From: Chloroflexota bacterium
GTDB taxonomy: Bacteria > Chloroflexota > Dehalococcoidia > Dehalococcoidales > RBG-16-60-22
Length of the DNA stretch: 43,858 nucleotides
Assembly (NCBI GenBank): GCA_018829775.1
Contig: JAHJTL010000097.1
Coordinates: 79,658-123,515, forward strand
Reading direction: 5' to 3'
Part shown: positions 41,093-43,858 of the stretch, piece by piece
Position numbering within the stretch: the first letter of the stretch is position 1
How the letters are laid out: each line of letters starts with the position of its first letter
Position numbers and translations under genes: made by a program
Notes under the pieces: model-generated
Seen by the model: the letters and a program-made list of their open reading frames with translations, nothing else
Told to the model about the DNA's origin: nothing
Databases searched by the model: none

Positions 41093-43186
41093 TCAACCGG
41101 GCCGTTGCATGTTCTGCCGGCACCGGTTGAGTATGGAAAGGACTTCAAAAGGCTCTTCAATCATAAAGAAGGTGGGCACGCCCTTCGGTTCCAGAAATGC
41201 CTTGGCTGCTTCCATGTGCTTTCTCTCGGCGCTGAAAGCAACATAAAGTGACTTCTCCGGGTATTTATTTGCCAGCTTAACCAGGAAGTCCAGAGGAGGT
41301 ATGCCAACGTTCTCGGCCAGCATGAGAATCGGCACCACCGCATCGATATTTTTATCTCGCATCAGAGCTTCAATAGCCTCTCTATAGCTGAACTCGACGC
41401 TATGTTCGAATACCGACGGCCAGATATCCACCGGATTGCGCATACGGACGAAGTCCGGGCTTATCTCCTGAAGGCGCCTTCTGGTTTTTTCCTCGGCCTC
41501 GGGGACGTCAAGATTCCATCGCTGCTGGCAGAGGTCCGAGAACACCACCAGCATGGCGCCGGAAGGCGCCAGGAAGCCCACTCGATTTCCCTTTGGCAGT
41601 GGCATGCAGGCAAGCGCTTTGGCTGTCAGCACTAGGTGCGAGTATTCATAAAGCCTGGTAATGCCGGCCTGCCTGATGGTGCCATCCAGGATTCGCTCAT
41701 CCGAGGCCATGGAGGCGGTATGGGTCACGGCCGCTTTGGCTCCCTCCCCGGTGCTGCCTCCCATGAGCAGAAAGACGGGCTTTCGGCGGGTAACCTCGCG
41801 CGCCACTTCAATGAAACGACTGGGCCGCTTTATGCTTTCCAGGTAAAGGAAAATAACTTCTGTCTCCGGGTCCTCGGCGTAATATTCAAGGACGTCGCTC
41901 TCATCGACGTCGATTTTATTGCCCAGCCCGGTTACCCTGGCCACCCCGAAGTTCTCGTCGATGATAATACAGTACATGGTGTGGGTGGCGAAGTTGCCCG
42001 TCTGGGCGATGTAGGAGATGTTGCCCCGCGGGACCTTGCCCAGCGGGAAAATGCTGGTGGTGAAGTGATAGGGCGTTGAGGTGTGGCCGGAGGTATTGGG
42101 GCCGACGGCATTGGCGCCGGCCTCAGCGATGGCGCGCGTCAGTTCCTCCTGGAGTGCCTCGCCGTTTTCGTTGACTTCGGAGAAGCCGCCGGCACAGAGA
42201 ACGAATGATTTAATGCCCTTTGCGGTGCACTCCTTTACCGCCTGTACCGTGGCCTGGGCGGGGATGACGATAACGGCCAGGTCAACGCCGTCTGGCAGTT
42301 CGGCGATTGATGAACAGACGGGTAAGCCCATGATTTCGCCGCCCCTGGGATTGACCGGGTAGACCTTTCCTTTGTAGCCATTGGCCAGAATATTATGCAT
42401 GACTGTATAGCCGGCCTTGCCGGGCGTGGCGGAGGCTCCAATCACGGCGATGCTGTCGGGTTTATAGAGCTTTGTTAAGTCCTTCTTCGGGGCTATTTTG
42501 CTCACTGGCTTTGCTGGCTCTTTACCCAATGTGACCAGCGCGTCCACGGCGACCGGCTTGCCGTCAGGTCTGATTTTAAGTGGATTAATATCGATGGACT
42601 GTATATTCCCGTACTGAAGGCTGATTTCACTGAGGGTAACCAGTATCTGTGCTAGCGCCTCAATGTCAGCGGCCGCTTCGCCGCGGAACGATTCGAGCAG
42701 CTTTTTATGCTGGATTTCCTGAACCATCTGCCGGGCATCGTGGATGGTCAGAGGGGACACGCGGAAGACGATATCTTGGAAAATTTCGGTCATGATACCG
42801 CCGAGCCCGAACATGACGCAGGGGCCGAAGTGGGCATCGCGGACCAGGCCGCAGACCAGCTCCCGCTCTCCTTTCACCATCTCCTGAACGAGCACCGCAT
42901 CGCTGCCGGGTATCTGTAACAGACGCTCGCTTTCCCGCCTCACATCTTCCTGGTTTTTCAGGTTCAGGGAGATGCCGCCGACCTCTGTTTTGTGAAAGAG
43001 GTCTTTCCCGGACGCTTTCAGAACCACCGGGAACCCAATCTTTACTGCCTCTTTCACTGCGGAATCGGCATCGTGAGCGACGGCTTCACAGCAGACCGGA
43101 ATGCCGAAGCTGGCACATAACCTTTTGGCGTCATACTCATTTAGAGCTTTCTGGCCTTTGCTCAGGGCTTCCCTGATAATATCCAT
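41093..43186 (-). CDS. Acyl-CoA ligase (ADP-forming), fused beta-alpha
   Basis: A 697-residue protein of the acetate-CoA ligase (ADP-forming) family, which interconverts acyl-CoA + ADP + phosphate with acid + CoA + ATP and lets fermenters and syntrophs conserve energy. Residues 1-235 are the ATP-grasp (beta) part: GFPVVLKASGKDLFHKTEVGG (in part) and SIDINPLKI. The CoA-binding alpha part starts near LYKPDSIAVIGASATPGKAG, with the ligase domain holding the probable phosphohistidine in AAVTHTASMA. The beta-before-alpha order is one of the known fusions. Start chosen at ATG 43186; a frame open to 43258 is not needed. Acyl specificity cannot be told. Confidence 0.88.
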   Translation of the reverse strand: MDIIREALSKGQKALNEYDAKRLCASFGIPVCCEAVAHDADSAVKEAVKIGFPVVLKASGKDLFHKTEVGGISLNLKNQEDVRRESERLLQIPGSDAVLVQEMVKGERELVCGLVRDAHFGPCVMFGLGGIMTEIFQDIVFRVSPLTIHDARQMVQEIQHKKLLESFRGEAAADIEALAQILVTLSEISLQYGNIQSIDINPLKIRPDGKPVAVDALVTLGKEPAKPVSKIAPKKDLTKLYKPDSIAVIGASATPGKAGYTVMHNILANGYKGKVYPVNPRGGEIMGLPVCSSIAELPDGVDLAVIVIPAQATVQAVKECTAKGIKSFVLCAGGFSEVNENGEALQEELTRAIAEAGANAVGPNTSGHTSTPYHFTTSIFPLGKVPRGNISYIAQTGNFATHTMYCIIIDENFGVARVTGLGNKIDVDESDVLEYYAEDPETEVIFLYLESIKRPSRFIEVAREVTRRKPVFLLMGGSTGEGAKAAVTHTASMASDERILDGTIRQAGITRLYEYSHLVLTAKALACMPLPKGNRVGFLAPSGAMLVVFSDLCQQRWNLDVPEAEEKTRRRLQEISPDFVRMRNPVDIWPSVFEHSVEFSYREAIEALMRDKNIDAVVPILMLAENVGIPPLDFLVKLANKYPEKSLYVAFSAERKHMEAAKAFLEPKGVPTFFMIEEPFEVLSILNRCRQNMQRPG

Positions 43187-43272
43187 ATGTGGCGTCGTTG
43201 TACCTTTCGGATAAACGTTCGGCTCAAAAATTATGGCACAGCGGCCCGGGAATGGCAAGTTTGCCCGTTAAA

Positions 43273-43301
43273 TTGACTTTGGGGCAGGGCGTTGCTAACA
43301 T
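43273..43301 (+). promoter_or_regulatory. Predicted promoter of lysA
   Basis: TTGACT (43273-43278), 17 bases, TAACAT (43296-43301), 16 bases before the lysA start. The spacing would leave a very short leader, with GGGAGG between the -10 and the ATG. Confidence 0.5.
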
Positions 43302-43317
43302 TTAGGTGGGAGGCAGT

Positions 43318-43858
43318 ATGACCACAGGGCAAAATGAATCCGGACTGGTACTATTTCCGCCGACAGCCGAAGTCAACGAAAAAGGCCACCTTGTCATTGG
43401 TGGCTGCGATACTATGGCGCTGGCGGAAGAGTTCGGCACGCCCCTGTATGTTTTCGACGAGGTGACTTTACGTCGGAAGTGCGCTGAGTTCAGGGATGAG
43501 TTCGGCAGGCGCTATCGCGATACGGCGATTGTCTACGCGGGCAAGGCATTCGTCAACCGGGCGCTGGCGCTCCTATTCAAGGAAGAGGGGCTCGGGCTGG
43601 ATGCTGTTTCCGGTGGGGAGCTGAGTGTCGCGTGTTCCGTTGATTTCCCGATGGAAAAGGTCTATTTCCACGGCAACAATAAGTCCGCCGAGGAACTGGG
43701 CATGGCCCTGGAATGCAAAGTCGGGCGCATTGTCATCGACAATTTTCAGGAACTTGATACGCTGGCGGAGATAGCCGGTCAGCGAGGTGCCACGCCCGAT
43801 GTCCTGTTGCGGCTGACGCCGGGCGTTGACCCGCACACGCACAAACACATCTCCACCG
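43318..43858 (+). CDS. lysA: Diaminopimelate decarboxylase (3' truncated by window edge)
   Basis: The first 180 residues of a fold-III PLP decarboxylase that makes lysine from meso-diaminopimelate. It begins MTTGQNESGLVLFPPTAEVN. The PLP lysine is Lys76 in YAGKAF, followed by EGLGLDAVSGGEL, VYFHGNNKSAEEL and LLRLTPGVDPHTHKHIST (in part), all standard for LysA. GTGGGAGG lies five bases before the ATG. It runs off the right edge. Divergent from the acyl-CoA ligase gene. Confidence 0.93.
   Translation, partial: MTTGQNESGLVLFPPTAEVNEKGHLVIGGCDTMALAEEFGTPLYVFDEVTLRRKCAEFRDEFGRRYRDTAIVYAGKAFVNRALALLFKEEGLGLDAVSGGELSVACSVDFPMEKVYFHGNNKSAEELGMALECKVGRIVIDNFQELDTLAEIAGQRGATPDVLLRLTPGVDPHTHKHIST

Overview
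The window is about 43.9 kb of bacterial chromosome. It most likely comes from an anaerobic Chloroflexota of the class Dehalococcoidia. This placement is an inference from gene content: an 11-subunit complex I operon without the NADH-input genes nuoE, nuoF and nuoG; a core-type (MetE C-terminal only) methionine synthase; several archaeal-flavoured small enzymes (dUTPase, THEP1-type NTPase, PAC2 protein); a TRAP transporter; an ADP-forming acyl-CoA ligase; and a CIRCE-controlled groESL. No rRNA, tRNA or CRISPR array was seen. TTG and GTG starts are common.

Layout. 1-1669 (+): the end of one MFS transporter and a complete paralogue. 1678-11721 (-): the nuo operon, read nuoA-B-C-D-H-I-J-K-(64-aa orf)-L-M-N, tightly overlapped and with a recognisable promoter. 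11809-12066 (-): a small membrane protein. 12251-14930 (+): a TldD/PmbA protease pair. 14962-16371 (+): an AT-richer accessory patch with two small membrane proteins and a DUF2321 zinc protein. 16501-22424 (+): a metabolic run of PAC2, GNAT, mtnA, a probable abortive-infection gene, mtnP, core metE, DUF6485 and a THEP1 NTPase. 22561-24187 (+): an APH-like kinase and its separated AAA partner. 24194-25518: dUTPase (-) and a HAD hydrolase (+). 25545-27326 (-): a DUF2851 gene and an XRE regulator, each with the same operator inside the spacer of a good sigma-70 promoter. 27498-29626 (+): promoter, CIRCE, groES, groEL and terminator.

29959-35001 (-): a prohibitin-like membrane protein, then an RNA and cold-shock flavoured cluster of two paralogous zinc-ribbon proteins, a DEAD-box helicase, two RRM proteins, ribosomal protein bS21 and a 46-aa DUF5679 protein. 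35230-38345 (-): a TRAP transporter (dctM, dctQ, dctP). 38594-39751: wreckage of two serine recombinases in opposite orientation. 39790-43186 (-): an M16 peptidase and an ADP-forming acyl-CoA ligase. 43318-end (+): the start of lysA.

The points most worth follow-up are these: (i) a fused AbiJ-N-terminal-like plus deoxyribosyltransferase/TIR-like protein inserted between mtnA and mtnP, a candidate single-gene phage defence; (ii) the paired XRE operators, which define a two-gene regulon with a probably leaderless regulator mRNA; (iii) duplicated 5' leaders of the two zinc-ribbon genes, which place the start codon in an 11-bp stem kept pairable by a G.U wobble in one copy; (iv) a dispersed double-hairpin repeat present in three copies and one half copy at gene ends.
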